A DNA stretch of 64,000 nt from Trametes villosa (GCA_002964805.2 PUDQ02000020.1:62001-126000), one strand, 5' to 3'. Shown: positions 21,693-37,916, numbered from the stretch's first letter. Made by a program: numbers and translations. Notes: generated by a model not told the origin, from the letters alone.

Positions 21693-23691
21693 GATATTGT
21701 CCCACTCCTTGTGCCAGCTGATGGTGCTGACTAAGCGGATGCAGCCTGGTGATTGGCCGCGTGTGTTTCCACCGCCTCCCGCTCTCTTCTCCGCATTTCT
21801 CTCCTTTTCGCGCACAAGCGTCTCGGCCGCTGCAGGAAGCTTCGGAGAGCAACCTCGTCAACGAGTATGCGTGTTCGATCCCGTCCGACCGCTTACCGTG
21901 GCGGACTGCGCTAGCTTCCGCCCTCGGCGTTGAATCGAGTGCGAACACACCGGTAGGCGCCCATGTCGGTTGAGCAGCGATCTAGGTGCTACTCCACAAA
22001 CTAGGAACGACGGTGGTGCTCGCTCCTGCCCGAGCGGTGTTGGGCCCGTCGAGGCTCGCCTGCGTTAAGTAACGTTAGGCGCAGTTCCCCGGCCGCCCAC
22101 CGTGGAAGACTCGCCGCCCCCCGCCAACGCTTTTCACCGCAAATCGTGCAGGTTCGGTTGACGCGCGATGGCCCGCGGCGAGCGACGTCATCACCAGGAG
22201 GTATCTCCCACCACACGCCCGCCGCGTCTGCGTCCAATTGGAACGGGGCCCAGGCCTGGAGGAGGAGAGGGCCATCAGCTGCTGGCGGGCCGCCGTGTGC
22301 GCCCGGCGAGTGTTGCCAGGCGATCGCGCACGCGTCGGGCCCTCCCCGCACGGCGCGCACGCCCGCCTGATCGCAGGATCGCCCGGTGGCGTCTCCCGCC
22401 TCCCCGCACTCGCCTTCTTCGGCACCCGCCCAAGCCACCCCGGCCGGGGACGCACGTCGCCCTCCCCAGCCAATCATCGCGGCCGCGGCGCATCTCGGAC
22501 CCGAATGTGGACGACAGCGCGCTTCCATCTGGGCCTTCCAGAGGCGGCGCGTTCGCGTTGGACGATCAGGCGGGCGGTGGCAGGCGGGTTGCAGGCGGGC
22601 GTCCACAGCTTCCGCGTCGATGGGTAGGACTCCTACGCTTGACTTCGATGTGCAGCCATGCTTAACCGTGCTTGTAGGGCTTTGCAGCGCATGATCATAA
22701 GAGAGCGCAGCTGTTTCCGAGGAAGCATCGCTCCGAAAGGGATCCCGGCCCCTCCGACACTCCACAACTCGACGCCACGAACACGGCCGGGCCCAAGTGG
22801 GCTCGACGGCACGCCGCTCGTCTTCACCCAAACTCGCCCTCCGTTCTTCTCCGCGCCGATGAGGGCCGTTTTACTCGTTGCCCACCTGCTTGTCAACGCC
22901 AGGACGCGTTCATCGGAGTACTCTTCACTCTTTTTTGCCAACCGCAACACGAATCATGACCACACTGAACACAGGGCTGCTTGCCAGGTGCCGCCACGCC
23001 GCCGCGCAGAACACGACGTCAGCCACCCGCCAATGAAAGACGGCCAACGATCGATCGGCGGGAACGTCCGTTAAACGCTTTGCGTGCGCGTGCGATGTCT
23101 GGAGGCGGGGCGGATGCGTCGGCCCAGGCCCGCCTCCTCCTGTCCCCTGCGTACGCATGTCATCTTCTCGTTGATTGGCCGTATGCGCCCGGCAGGCGAG
23201 GCGTCCCATTGGCCGATGACCAAGGCGTATGTGCCCGATAGCGGCAACATATCATGCGGGTGCTCCCTCCATGTGTTTTCCATCTCTTCGAAAACGCGGT
23301 ATTCATAGCGGTGGTGCCGTCGATCCCTCATCTGGCCTTCACTCTGCGCAAATGCAGCGGTATCCCTTAGCTGAAGACAGGTGATCTAGTGCTAACGTAT
23401 TCAACCAACTGAGAGAAATTCCACTTCATCACCGGGACCGCGTCGGTGAGCTACATCCACTTCAAGTTACTTGGCTTTACCATGCTCACAACGAACTAAC
23501 CACCGCCAGGTCTAGAGCGAAACGGCGCGAACGGCTATCGGATTCGGACCTGGTCCGCACGGCAGTCACACTCCACGAGCACGCCTTCCGCTCGACGCTC
23601 GTACACCCCGCGTTCGGAGAACAACGGCGCGATTGCCGCACTCCCCGCAAGCCTGGAGGAGTACGCACGACTGACTGTGCTTCGCCCAGGG

Positions 23692-23820
23692 TCAAGCGAC
23701 GTGACCTCGGCATTTGTTGTCCGGCGAAGACAATGTATGGCGCGTACACGACATACTGCAGGCATAGGGACCTCAGGATCAAGCGACGTGACCTCGGTGG
23801 TTGTTGCCTGGCGAAGACCA
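23692..23820. repeat. Direct repeat, ~41 bp, period 87
   Basis: A unit starting TCAAGCGACGTGACCTCGG and ending GGCGAAGACA occurs at 23692-23732 and again at 23779-23820, with a few mismatches in the middle. The second copy follows the first after about 46 bp. Noncoding as far as I can see. Confidence 0.8.
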
Positions 23821-25111
23821 CGGGGTCGCGTCCACCATCAGCTCCGCTCTGCGGGGGCATTGAAGGCGGCTGACTTCCAGGATATGACACCGCCGCGGGG
23901 TTGTGTTGGACTCGGCGTTGCCCACGCAAGCTCCATTGAGGAGGTGCGCATGCCTCCCGGATGCCCGCGAAGTCCCTCGCCACTGACCCCGCGATTGAGG
24001 CTGACACTTCCAAACCACCCAGTGTGTACGCATACATGGATGTTCCAGGGTATTGTACTACCGCACGTGTCCTTGCACACATCTAGGCCCCATGCTAGCT
24101 GAAGCTTTTGGCTATCAATACGCCCGCGTTTTCGTCGCAACCCATGAGCAGACAAGCCTCACCTACGCTATCGCCGCACTACCTCCACCAGCCCGCGTCC
24201 TTCTCCCGCCACGGCCACCACCATCACGCTTCCCGCGTCGCCCTGCTCTTGGCATACCCTTCGCGGCCCACCCACCCAGGCCCCATCCACTCGCGCAGCG
24301 ATCCGCAGCGGGCTGGTCACGTAACGCGCACGCGACGCCCCCGCGTCCCTGTCAGCGCGGATGGGGCAACAGGCCACAGTTCCCACCTCACCCCCGTGTC
24401 GAATGGGGCAACAGGCCTTCCCGCCGGAAATATCAGTACCGCTGTGCTGGGATGAATGCGCGTGCGGTACCGAGCGCAGGAGCCGCTTCGCGAACGCGGA
24501 ACGCGGACGCCGCCTTCGCGGGTGTCGAGCCTCCAACAGACGTCAATACGCTGCTACAACACGTCCAGATGGTGCAGTAGTTCGCCGCCGCCGCTAGCGG
24601 CGGGTTCCCCGCATCAGGTTGACTGCGGTTCCTATCCCCTGGATACGGAGACAGTGTTCATCGCGTGTCGTATCCGTCTGAGAGCGTGCGCCGCTGACAC
24701 AAGTTTGTCTAACGTACTGTATACGCCCACCAGACAATCTACTTGGAATCCATGTCCCTTATTCTACCGCATATCACCACGCCTCCGTGCGCCACCGAGC
24801 TCGCTCTACTCCCGCCTGTGCCCAGGCTGTCGCGCTCATGCCCAGATCGCCCTCTTCGCAAGCGGTCCGATCTCCATGGCCAGAGTGTCACGCGGATGGC
24901 AGATCGGAAAGTGGTTGAACAACAAAGCATCGTGATATTGTCGTGATTCGGAGACACAAGATTCGTTCGCAGTACATAACAGCGCGTGTAGACAAAAGCA
25001 AGTTTTGGATCATTCCAGAGGCTCTCCCACCGCTCCGTTTCGAGATGCACATGACAGCATGATAACCAGTCCGAAATCGATGTTGAGGGTATCCAGGAGG
25101 ACTCCTGCCGC

Positions 25112-27443
25112 TTAGGCGGGGCCGACGACGATCTGCTTCGTCTTGCTCAGATGCGCGATCGTGTCGTCGTCGAGGTCGAGGTGCGCCTTGACCAGGTCGG
25201 GCGGGGTGAGCGCGAGCCACTGCCACTCCCAGTCAGCCACCATCGCTCCCAGCTTCGAAACACTGCACTGCAGACGCAGCGAAGCAGAAGACGCACCTGG
25301 TTGAGGCTGATGTCCTGGTAGCGGTCCGTGTTGAAGATCTCGAGGAAGCGGAGCGTGGTGTTGCCCGTGTTCTCGACGTAGTGCCCGAACGAGGCGGGCA
25401 CGAAGCCGACGTCGCCCGCCTCGTAGTTGAACGTGCGCGCGTTGCTGCTCGACGCGAAGAGCGTCACGCGGCCCTGGCCCTCCCTGCAGCGCATGGTGAG
25501 CGATCGTGGCCCGATAAGCCGATTGCAATGCAGGGGACACGTACAGGTAGTAGGTCCACTCGTCCTGGGTCGGGTGCCACTGTGTCGATATGGTTAGAAC
25601 AGCGCTTGGAACTGCTACCGAGCTCAGAAGCGATACTGACGTGAAGCTCCCTATGACGAACGATCAGATGAGCAGGCATCCTTGTACCAAGAGAGTTGGC
25701 TGCATACCTCATCGCTCCGGGCTCAACGGTGACCTCTGCGACGGCGATGGCCGTCGAGACGGGGAACGTGGTCGAGTCCACGACCTTGACCGAGCCGCCA
25801 TCGAGGTCCGTCGCCTTCACCTGCGAGAGGTGGAACACGAACGGGCTCGGGACCTGGCCCTGGGGGTCAGACGGCGCCTTCGCGCCGTCCGGCGGGGGCG
25901 CTGCGCTCTGATGTTAGCGCAATGTTAACACTATTCACGGCGCAGCGGACACGTACCGCTCGGGAAGATGTAGAGCTGCCGAGACGGAATGTGGTCGAAC
26001 GCGGAGATGTTCGTCTTGAAGTTCTTCGCGAGCACCTCCTTCGGGACGTGCGCGAGCCAGTCCGTGAGCTGGCAGCGGCACATACGCGGCAGCAGCTAGT
26101 GGTGAGCACATGTCCTGAGGGTACTAAAAATAGCCGGCGCTGCGCACCAAGAAGGTCGAGTCTTCGCTGAACGAACCGTCGTCGAAGACCTGGCAGGGGC
26201 ACTAAGCTCAGCGACACTGGATCCGCGGCGCTCCAAGAGGGGCGAGAAGCGCACCAGCAGGAACTCCGACCCGTCCGGGTCGTCGGCGGTCGCCTGGAGC
26301 GAGTGCGGGACGCCAGGCGGGAAGTACCAGAGGTCGCCCGCGGACTGTCGCGTGTTCAGCTGACGGCTGTAGAGCGGACGGAGGGCGCGCAACATACCGC
26401 CGTGCCGAGGTAGTTCTGGCCGTCGCTGTTAATGGAGGTCACCTGCACGGAGCCCTGTGCCGTACTGGATCAGTGCTAGCGCGGGTTTGAGTTGGTGGCG
26501 GCAAACCTTCGTGACATAGGACCACTGCAGTGCGCGCGGTTCAGCCGTCCGTGCGGGCGCAGCCAATCAGGAGCACGTACCTCGGCCGTCTTGTGCCAGT
26601 GAAGTTCGCTGCGGAGCGCCGTATGAGAACTCGCGCGCGGCACGCAGGGCGGCAGGACCGTGCCAGACTTACCGAACCGCGCCCGCCTCGAGCCGCATGT
26701 TGACGCCAGCCATGGCTTCGGGGGTTGATCAGAACACCAGCCGCCGGGAGCCGTCTGAGGGCCACTCACATTTCGCGATGGGCATCACATCGACTGTGGC
26801 ATGCGCAGGGCGGCCGGACGAAGTTAGCTCTCGCTTCCCCAGCGCGGCGCAATGTGAAATTCGCACCGTTCTGCTGACGCGCCCACCCGCCCGTCTGCAG
26901 GCGGTTGTGGCTCAGCGCGAAGGGCCACTTTGCGTTCTGACTAGAGTCATATGCATAAGATATGTGACCGCACCGCGGCAGAGGAGGCTGCGCCACTCAC
27001 ACGCTGCCCTCGTCCGTGCTCGGAGGCGCGAGAAGGTCCGGGTTCTGCAGGGCGAGCGGCACGTTCTGCGGCCCCATGATGGACGCGCCGAGCGTGTTGC
27101 GGATCGCCTGTGGGTCGGTGGTCGAATCCTCCGTCCACAGCATGCCGTTCGGGTCGTCGCTAGCGAACGGGACCGTGACTGAGGCGGGTTCAGCGGAGAA
27201 GGAGCTGCTCGGGGCGACGCTCTTCGTGTGAGCCAGAGCGCTGGAGGACGCTGCCGCCGCCGTGCTCGTCGCAGAGAACGCGCTGGACACCGCAGAGCTG
27301 GCCGAGGCGAACACGCTCGAAGCGGCCGAGCTCGCTGAAGCAACGACGCTGCTCGCCGAGTCCGACGGCACGGCGGCCGGTGCGGCGGACCCGTACTTGG
27401 CGAGGAGAACGGCGCAGAGGATGGTCTTGCTGAACGAGAGCAT
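25112..27443 (-). CDS. Oxalate decarboxylase, secreted bicupin
   Basis: Manganese bicupin enzyme converting oxalate to formate and CO2; in wood-rot fungi it controls secreted oxalate. Fifteen exons join in frame to 487 residues. The signal peptide is about residues 1-20, followed by a Ser/Ala-rich extension (about 25-75) longer than usual. Cupin 1: [11 protein letters not shown] (His198, His200, Glu204) and [10 protein letters not shown] (His243). The active-site lid is FSEDSTF (266-272), the place of the catalytic lid glutamate. Cupin 2: [12 protein letters not shown] (His378, His380, Glu385) and His424. Exons: 27443-27001, 26940-26867, 26793-26770, 26715-26673, 26608-26581, 26524-26507, 26454-26398, 26344-26255, 26189-26148, 26068-25957, 25900-25708, 25650-25641, 25579-25545, 25483-25297, 25219-25112. 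One exon is only 10 nt. Confidence 0.93.
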
Positions 27444-30400
27444 GGTGAAGCTAGCCAGATGCAAAGTAGGAGAGCTGAGCGAGCTGGCCGTCTCTGGCTG
27501 CGTTCCTCCACCTTTTATACCGGGGATGACCTTGAAAACCGAGAGCCGCACGCCAAGAGTCCACCTCGTCAGGCGGGTCGCGTATCATGAGGCGCACCCT
27601 CGACGAATGAATGGTCCGGAGGAAAACGGACGGCCCCAGGGTCGGCGGAGAGGGCGTCGCGAAGAGGCAGTCGGTTGACAGCAGCAGCAGATGCAAAGGA
27701 TCGGGTGGTGTCGGTGCCAGGAGCTTCGCGCAATCAAGGGTATCGCAGGGCAGAACAAGCGAGAAGGAGCCCATCGAAGCCGTGCAACATGCGTGCGCTC
27801 TCTGCCGTTCTCCGCCCGGTCCAATGCTGCGTCGTCACGACGGCAGGGCGGGCAATGCACCCACCGATGACGTTCGACACGACCCGTGCCGCTGGACAGA
27901 CTCGCGATGTACACGGTCCGACAGGGGGGCGCACATAGCGGAGTTTTGCGGCACAACTGTCTGGCAATGTGAGCAAATGCTTGAGGATTGCAAACGGAAT
28001 AATTTCACCTGTACTAAGAAGTGTCATGGCCTGCGCACGGAGGGAGTGGGTTACAGTCTGACCCGGCGACCACGCGGACATATCCTGACCTATCTTTGTC
28101 CACAGACCAGAAGAACGCTCACAATGAATCATTTTGAGGATAGCACTTCACCAGCCTCGCCTCGGCACAATGCCAGGGCCGTAAAGAGATTGCACACGGG
28201 GATTTATCCGCCGCAGTAGAGCTAAGATGCGTGTCAACAAGGGCGCAAAAAATGGATATCCGACTCACCCCCCAGGGCCGTCCTTCATTTGTACACGCAG
28301 CTGGCATGAAACCTCGGCTGTAACCAGTTTTTGGAGATTGATAGGATGCGGATAGACGCGCCCGACGCACGCTGTGCTATGTATAACCGTGAGGACCACT
28401 ATATTAAGACTCCCGTGAAGGCTTACCTAGGTATTCGGCGGCCCATCAATGGTAATGTCGGTGCGATGGTCCATCTGATACCGCCCACGACTGAGCTGGA
28501 AAGGAGTCGAAGTCTCCGATTGGGGCTGCCCTTGCGGATAATTGAAGATCCGTGAACCTTGTCCGTTCACGGGATGGGAAAACGGGAGGCACGGTTGGTG
28601 CCTCCCTCACGGGCACAAATGCGAGTACGACAGAGCATTGTAGCTTCCGCTCCCTCAGAAGGGATATGCATGTTCGTGCCCAATGTTCGATGTCTCGCTG
28701 CTCACCCCTACGAAATATTAGCTGTGACCGGATGCGCTCGCAGGCTTGTCATTACCGTTAAGGCGTGCATATTTGCGTCGCCTACGGATAACGGGAATCA
28801 GTGCGGCGAATGCTATTTCCTAACAAAGCGCACCAATTTCCGGGGCCTCATATCCGCCATCGTTGCCTAGTTAACACCTAGTTTGCTCTCGGTGGATGAT
28901 GTCGCATATCCGTGCATTATGCGTAGGGAGGGAAAACCCGAGATCGTTCCTGATTCGTTACGTGCTCTCATCCTGGACCCTGCTCGAGAGGGAACTAGCG
29001 ACGTGTAAATTGGTCTATACGTCATGGACACCTAAGTTACGGAAGTTGAGGGGAATCACCGGAGGGCGTAGATCAACGTACCCACCGCGAAAGTTCCTGC
29101 AACCGCCACGGTCTGTTCCGCCGAAACAGAAGCGAGCGACTGGAGCGCATGGGCCGTCGGAACAGGCCGCGATCCTGTTGCTTGCGAGGGTGTCGGGATC
29201 GAGCGCTTTGGGCCCGTCGTGTCACCACGGAAGGGCAGAATGTGGATTGCGCTTCCGGTTCGCTCCTGCGGGGTCGTCGCTCCTCGCGATCGCACGCGGT
29301 GGTGAGGGGACAAGGGCAGAGGTAACCTTCGTTGCAGAAGGCAAAGCCTCTGCTGGGTTTCCTTCTAGCCACAAACCATCGATATCTGGAGCCACCGTCA
29401 GCAAGAGCTAGATTATGCTGGAGGACCAGGCGTACCGTGGTCAACGAAGAGAGCCGTTCGACACTCACTGTCCTGGCGGAGCACCCGCCATAGAAGTGCT
29501 GCGAAAGCAGCGCTGGGGGCTCATTTTGTGCGTCATATAACGATTGGAGAGAACGGCGATGAGGTGATGACCGTCGAACATGAGGAGAGTGAAGCAGGTG
29601 CGCCCGAGTGTCCCCCAACACTATACATGCCATGTACAGTGCGCCAAGCACGCTTGGCAGGGTCTGCGAGGGTACACAGTCCCAAAGAGAAGTCCAACAT
29701 CCTCGCCGCCAAGACAGCGCCAAGGCCTTCGATGTCGGACTGTGCTCTTCGTGTACGCATCGTCTAGACCAGCGGAGTCGCTCGTGCGCGCACTGTGCGG
29801 GCAAGACTCAATAGAATCCCGCGCAGCTGGACGCATGTGCCCAACAAAATGTCCGCCACGAAGCTCCAGGCCGACCTCGCCCGAACGCGTATCAGGTTCA
29901 TACATCTGCAGCGATGCACACAGTCTTCACGAACGAAGTTCTTCCTGTTGCCCTGCTACTCGCGCGCAACGAGCCGTCGAGAAACCCATGATGAGTGAGA
30001 GGCCAGTGGCGACGTTCACGACATTGAGGGCACTCACTAGCTAGTAGCCGGGTATGTCGGCACGCCACGCATGCTCCCAAAATAACCATCATAAGGAGCA
30101 AATCGGACGGCCGTCTAGTCACGCCCCGCGCTCGGGTGGAATGGGTGTGCTCGGGTCCCAAAAAGGGTGCTACGCGCATCAGGCTCGCCAGCGCACTCTG
30201 CAGCGCCTCCCGGGGCACTGTCCGACAAAGCGCCGCTCTCCGCGAGCATCCGAGAGCTTGTGCGAGCACATGGGTGTAGGTCTTCTTTGCAATCCCCGCG
30301 GGGGAATGACAGTGCTTCCTGCGGCTCGCTTCGACGAAACTGCACCCCGCGCCGCTGGGGTGATCGGCTCAGGAACCTAACGCGGGGGCACGCGGGGTGT

Positions 30401-30606
30401 AGCGCAGATGATCACATTCTTCGGATGCGGTTCATAAGACAGCAGCGCGGAAACCAGTAGCGTCGCGACACAATTCTACGGCATCGCGGCAGAGTCTTTT
30501 GCACGAACGTCCTGGCATGCCAGCGATGCTTGTCGTGGTCGTACTGCAACGAGGTTCGTCAGTCAAGATGCGCATGGAGGAATGGCTGGGAAGGACATAC
30601 ATGTCA
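27444..30606. other. Gene-poor interval
   Basis: 3.2 kb holding the oxalate decarboxylase promoter at its left end and the MFS 3' end at its right. Positions 28000-29050 are of lower GC and show nothing recognisable. On the minus strand, 29050-30040 has several protein-like stretches (for example a run with only one stop between 29913 and 29533). They could be an unrecognised or decayed multi-exon gene, but I cannot join them convincingly. Confidence 0.45.
27513..27519 (-). promoter_or_regulatory. TATA box of the oxalate decarboxylase gene
   Basis: The minus strand reads TATAAAA, 70 bp upstream of the ATG at 27443. This is an almost ideal fungal TATA box and spacing, consistent with a strongly inducible secreted enzyme. 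Confidence 0.65.
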
Positions 30607-32431
30607 TTACTCGTCGTCATCTTCATCGACCCAACTATATCGGGGAAGAGGTACTCCCACCAACATGAACGCACACGAGAGCACGACGAAGATTGCGTAG
30701 ACCCCGTAGCCCCCGAGCCAATTGCGATCAAGGGATAACGCGAAGAGCGAGGTCGAGCCTGCCGGGCCGATGGCTCGCACAATCGACGCGGCCAGTTGCG
30801 CGATGCCGTTTGTTGCTCCCAGGGATCTTCGGTTTGGCGCGGCACTCGTGACGAACATGAAGCAGCATCCTGAGGGGCATTTAGAGCGCGCCTGCGAAAG
30901 GATGGTGGTCGGAACTCACCGTAGGCCATGTCCATGATCACCAGCATGGCGAGCTGCAGGACAATCAGAGCCCAGACAGCAGGGGACATCCCGCTCCCTT
31001 TCGCGAGCCAGTTCATGGTAGGGAATAGTAGGTAGAGTGGAATGAACATCGCCATTCCGACTTGGAAGACGCGCTTCTGTCCCCATCGCCCGATGAACTT
31101 GGCGAAGAAGAGCGCTTGGAAGACGCCGTCCATAACACCGAATGAGCCCAGGATGATACCGATGGTTGATGGCGGAAGGCCGAGGCCTCCGAGATCAACG
31201 GGAGTGGAGAAGAAGAGAGGCTGAATGGCTCGGTATGCGATTTCCAGGAATGCGAGCGCAGCGTAGTTGGCGATAGACCACAATACCGGGCCTGTGAGGA
31301 GGGCGCGGACTGGAATGGCGTCCGATGCTTCGTGGCGACCGCAGTCATCGCTGAATCTGACGGTCTTCTTGAGAGCCTTTTTCGGGACGGTCTGAATACT
31401 TTGTGGGTGAGCATCGCCCTGAGTCGGCTGCGTGATACTCACCTCGCGGAGGAAAGCGGCGGCGACAATGAATATGACTACAGAAAAGAGCGCAGATGCG
31501 GCGCAAGGTAAGAAATAAGGATAGGTTTGCCAAAAAGGGTTCGTGAAAATTGTCGGCCACCGGTCGTGAGGTTTTGCGAGTTGTCCGCCAATCAGAGGTC
31601 TATGGTGGGTTGGGTTAGATGGGTACTGTGTCGACTATTGCCCGTATCCATGAAGGGGAAGCCGCGCACGTACCCAATTGTACCACCGACTGACCACATC
31701 ACGGGCATGAGTGCAAATCCTTGGGCGAGATTTGTTGAGTCGGTGAGCTCTGAGCCAAACGCCGATGACAGTAAGTACGTCGGCCCCATTCCGTTTGGCG
31801 GTAATGCCTACCTGCCATCATGCTCTTTATGACACCGATGTTGCCATTGAGCATCCCGACAAGACAGCGGCTAGAGACGTCATCAGCACAGTATCTTGTA
31901 TCCTGCATAGACTTGCTAACCTGAGCACCAGGGCGAGGAAGGTCTTGGAAAGTCCGAACAGGAGCATGGAGAGACAGAGACCGCCCACTCCCGTGAGCAG
32001 CACGGGCTTCCGCCCGACGCGGTCCGAGATGCGAGACCATTGCATGATGAACATAGCCTCCGTCGCAAAGAACAGCGACTCCTGTAAAAACGTCAGCGTG
32101 CAATTGAGAGCGCCGTACAAGAAGGGACACCGACGATCATTCCCGCATAATATCCGACCTTCTTTTCGTCGCCGCCAGTGATGTCAAGCTCACTGACAAG
32201 CTGAAGTGGGGTTAACGCACGTCCTCGTTTTCACAGCGCTACACGCACCTGGTTGATGAAGGGGTATATGCATTGGGACGTGATGGGCTCGGCCAGTTGC
32301 ATGAGCAGCAGGATGAAAATCTGCAGTTTTGGCAGCGGTGTAGGGGTCTTCATGGGCTTGCGCTCGGGCGACTCCGCAAGCAGAGCGGTCTCCTCATCGG
32401 CCTGGCGGTGTCCATTCTGTGCTCGGCGCAT
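30607..32431 (-). CDS. MFS transporter, ZIFL-like
   Basis: Major facilitator superfamily membrane transporter, most like the fungal/plant zinc-induced-facilitator-like group. Eight exons (32431-32249, 32200-32135, 32081-31921, 31870-31812, 31749-31674, 31599-31443, 31391-30920, 30869-30607) join in frame to 478 residues. The N-terminus carries the acidic ETALLAESPERKP motif common in this group. TM1 (LQIFILLLMQLAEPITSQCI) is followed by the MFS signature between TM2 and TM3 (WSRISDRVGRKPVLLTGVGG). The central loop divides two six-helix halves, and the second half contains AAPNRRSLGATNGIAQ. The C-terminus is acidic (VDEDDDE). The substrate (drug, organic acid or metal) cannot be deduced. Intron 2 uses a GTCGGT donor. 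Confidence 0.88.
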
Positions 32432-33381
32432 CCCAGGGGCAAAGAGGAGAGACGATGTAGGTGCGGGTCAGGACGACGGCTCGCCTCGACATCGCTGCAG
32501 GACCTTTATCAGCCGTCGCGTATGCGGAAGATCCACGAAGAAGAGCAAGCTCCAGAACTTCTCACCTGTATCATCCGGGACCACGGTCGAAAATTGTCCA
32601 CACTCACTGCAGCCTGGCGCCACTGTAGGCTCTGACAGTTGGCTGAGGGCGTCGGATCGCATTCCGCCCCGCGCTAGGCTACGAACCGCCGGCCACAGAC
32701 GTAAAGTTGCTATCATGCTTTTGGCGACATCATTCCTCTAGCTGGGTACCTCGCCCACACAGCGTAAAGCATCGATGTGGATCGATGGGCAACACCGCGG
32801 GAGACCAATGGCCCAAAGCCCGCGACGTGGACATCAGCCAAGCGCAGGGAGTCATGGGAGACGGCCTCGGGTGCACAGGGAGGCCGACTCGGATGCGCAG
32901 GCCCATTTTACGTGCCAAAGGCTAAAGCGTTCTAGGTCTTGGAGACGAGTTGAGTAACAGGCTACACATGTGCGATGCAGGTTGCTTCAACGAGATGATG
33001 GTGGTTGAGATCCAGGAGGTGCGACGAAGAAGCGCTGGCTTCGAGCGGACTCCAACCTGGATGTCCGAGTTAGAGCCTACAGTACAGCGTCCCCGAACCT
33101 TTCTTAACACTTCAATCCACGGAGCTCGGCCTTCTCTTCTTGCTCAGCGTTGGAGTCGTACGGTGAGGATGGCATCGATGAAACATTCGATGTCGCAGCG
33201 GCTGGCCGATAGCACGTACTCGCGCGATAGCTAGTCACCCGTGTCAGCTCACGCGACCGTCCATTCGTCGGAGAAACGGCAGTCTCTTCCATCGCGTTCT
33301 ATATGCCCCGATACTATACAAATTTACGTACGTCTGCCAATGCCCATCCGCGCCAAAGATCACCGCACCGCAAGCCCGCGA
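32432..33381. other. Intergenic region between MFS and AlaRS genes
   Basis: 950 bp between two minus-strand genes: the MFS promoter on the left and the AlaRS 3' flank on the right. I see no supported exon or clear motif. Confidence 0.5.
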
Positions 33382-37005
<3,624 letters not shown>

Positions 37006-37916
37006 CGACTTGACTCGCACTGATCACGATCCAAAAAGTCGCGACGGGGTCACGTGCAGAGCGTAGCCCTCCTGCAGTGTGCGCGCTCTCGGCTAAGTAC
37101 GCGTCCTCGCTTGTTTCTCGACCACCACCACCTCAGCGTCTTTTCAACGATCGTACACCGCGAGGCCCCATCTGTTGAGGGGGAAATTACACGTCGAAAC
37201 GCGTCCTTCCCCCCTCTCTTTGCCTAGAGGCTGTCTGAGCTCCTCTGCAGCGACTGCTCACCCGCCCACGGAAGATTCCTCAACACTGCTTTGCTTGAGT
37301 TGGTTCTACGGAGGTCTACAGCAAGCCTGGATTGGCGAGGGGCGAATATCAGTTAATCTGGACCGACGATGGGCATTGAGGGCGAAGATTCCATATCGCT
37401 CACGGTTCGGAGGCACACGTACCCCAGCGCATCCCTGAAGTCACCAGTGGGTGTTCTCGCCTTCCTGTAGGAAGTAAACGCCTATGAATGAGGCTGTTCC
37501 TTCATTCTGCACATACCGATCCGCGGATTGGACTCTCGGTCTGAGGGATGAAGCGAGCTGGCCGACTTCGAAGGAACTCGGCTACTCTGATTGCGGTGAG
37601 TATGCTACTGTATCATCTGGGAATACTTGTTACAACCTCCTTGGTCGAGCTACTCATCACCGAAGCGACAGCCGAGCCAAGTTGTACAGGATACAATTTT
37701 ATTAGCATGCCCGCTCATGCGAACAACGCCTGGGATACTCTGCCCTCCGAACCGGGGGAGTACATCCCACTAATATACAAACGTCCAAATTCAACGAAAC
37801 ATAGCGGTCATCAGGCGGTCATAGCAGAATCGTAAAAGCAACATCCTTCTCGCAAGCCGTCAGCTCCGGCACGCAACTGTATCCAGAAGACTGCTCACCC
37901 GGCCCGTCATGGTATC
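37006..37916. other. Intergenic region: AlaRS promoter and secreted-protein 3' flank
   Basis: 910 bp. The left part must hold the AlaRS promoter, including whatever selects between its two ATGs. The right part is the 3' flank of the small secreted protein. A 95-codon plus-strand ORF at 37548-37835 starts with a hydrophobic stretch but has no supporting context. Confidence 0.45.

Larger units (their letters stand above)
21465..25111. other. Gene-poor interval with short direct repeats
   Basis: 3.6 kb without a confidently supported gene. Two direct-repeat pairs are present (about 41 bp at 23692 and 23779; 15 bp at 24361 and 24403). A plus-strand stretch at 24144-24580 has protein-like composition in two frames and might be a small gene with an intron, but no join is convincing. 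Long ORFs at 22000-22830 look compositional. Confidence 0.45.

Noticed and set aside
22001..22831. 276-codon minus-strand ORF
   Set aside because: No ATG context, no domain, no hydrophobic or charged pattern, and equally long ORFs occur in other frames, so I regard it as compositional.
37548..37835. 95-codon plus-strand ORF with a hydrophobic N-terminus
   Set aside because: The hydrophobic stretch is preceded by basic residues but contains a splice-donor-like sequence. It lies in the 3' flank of the small secreted protein gene and has no supporting context.
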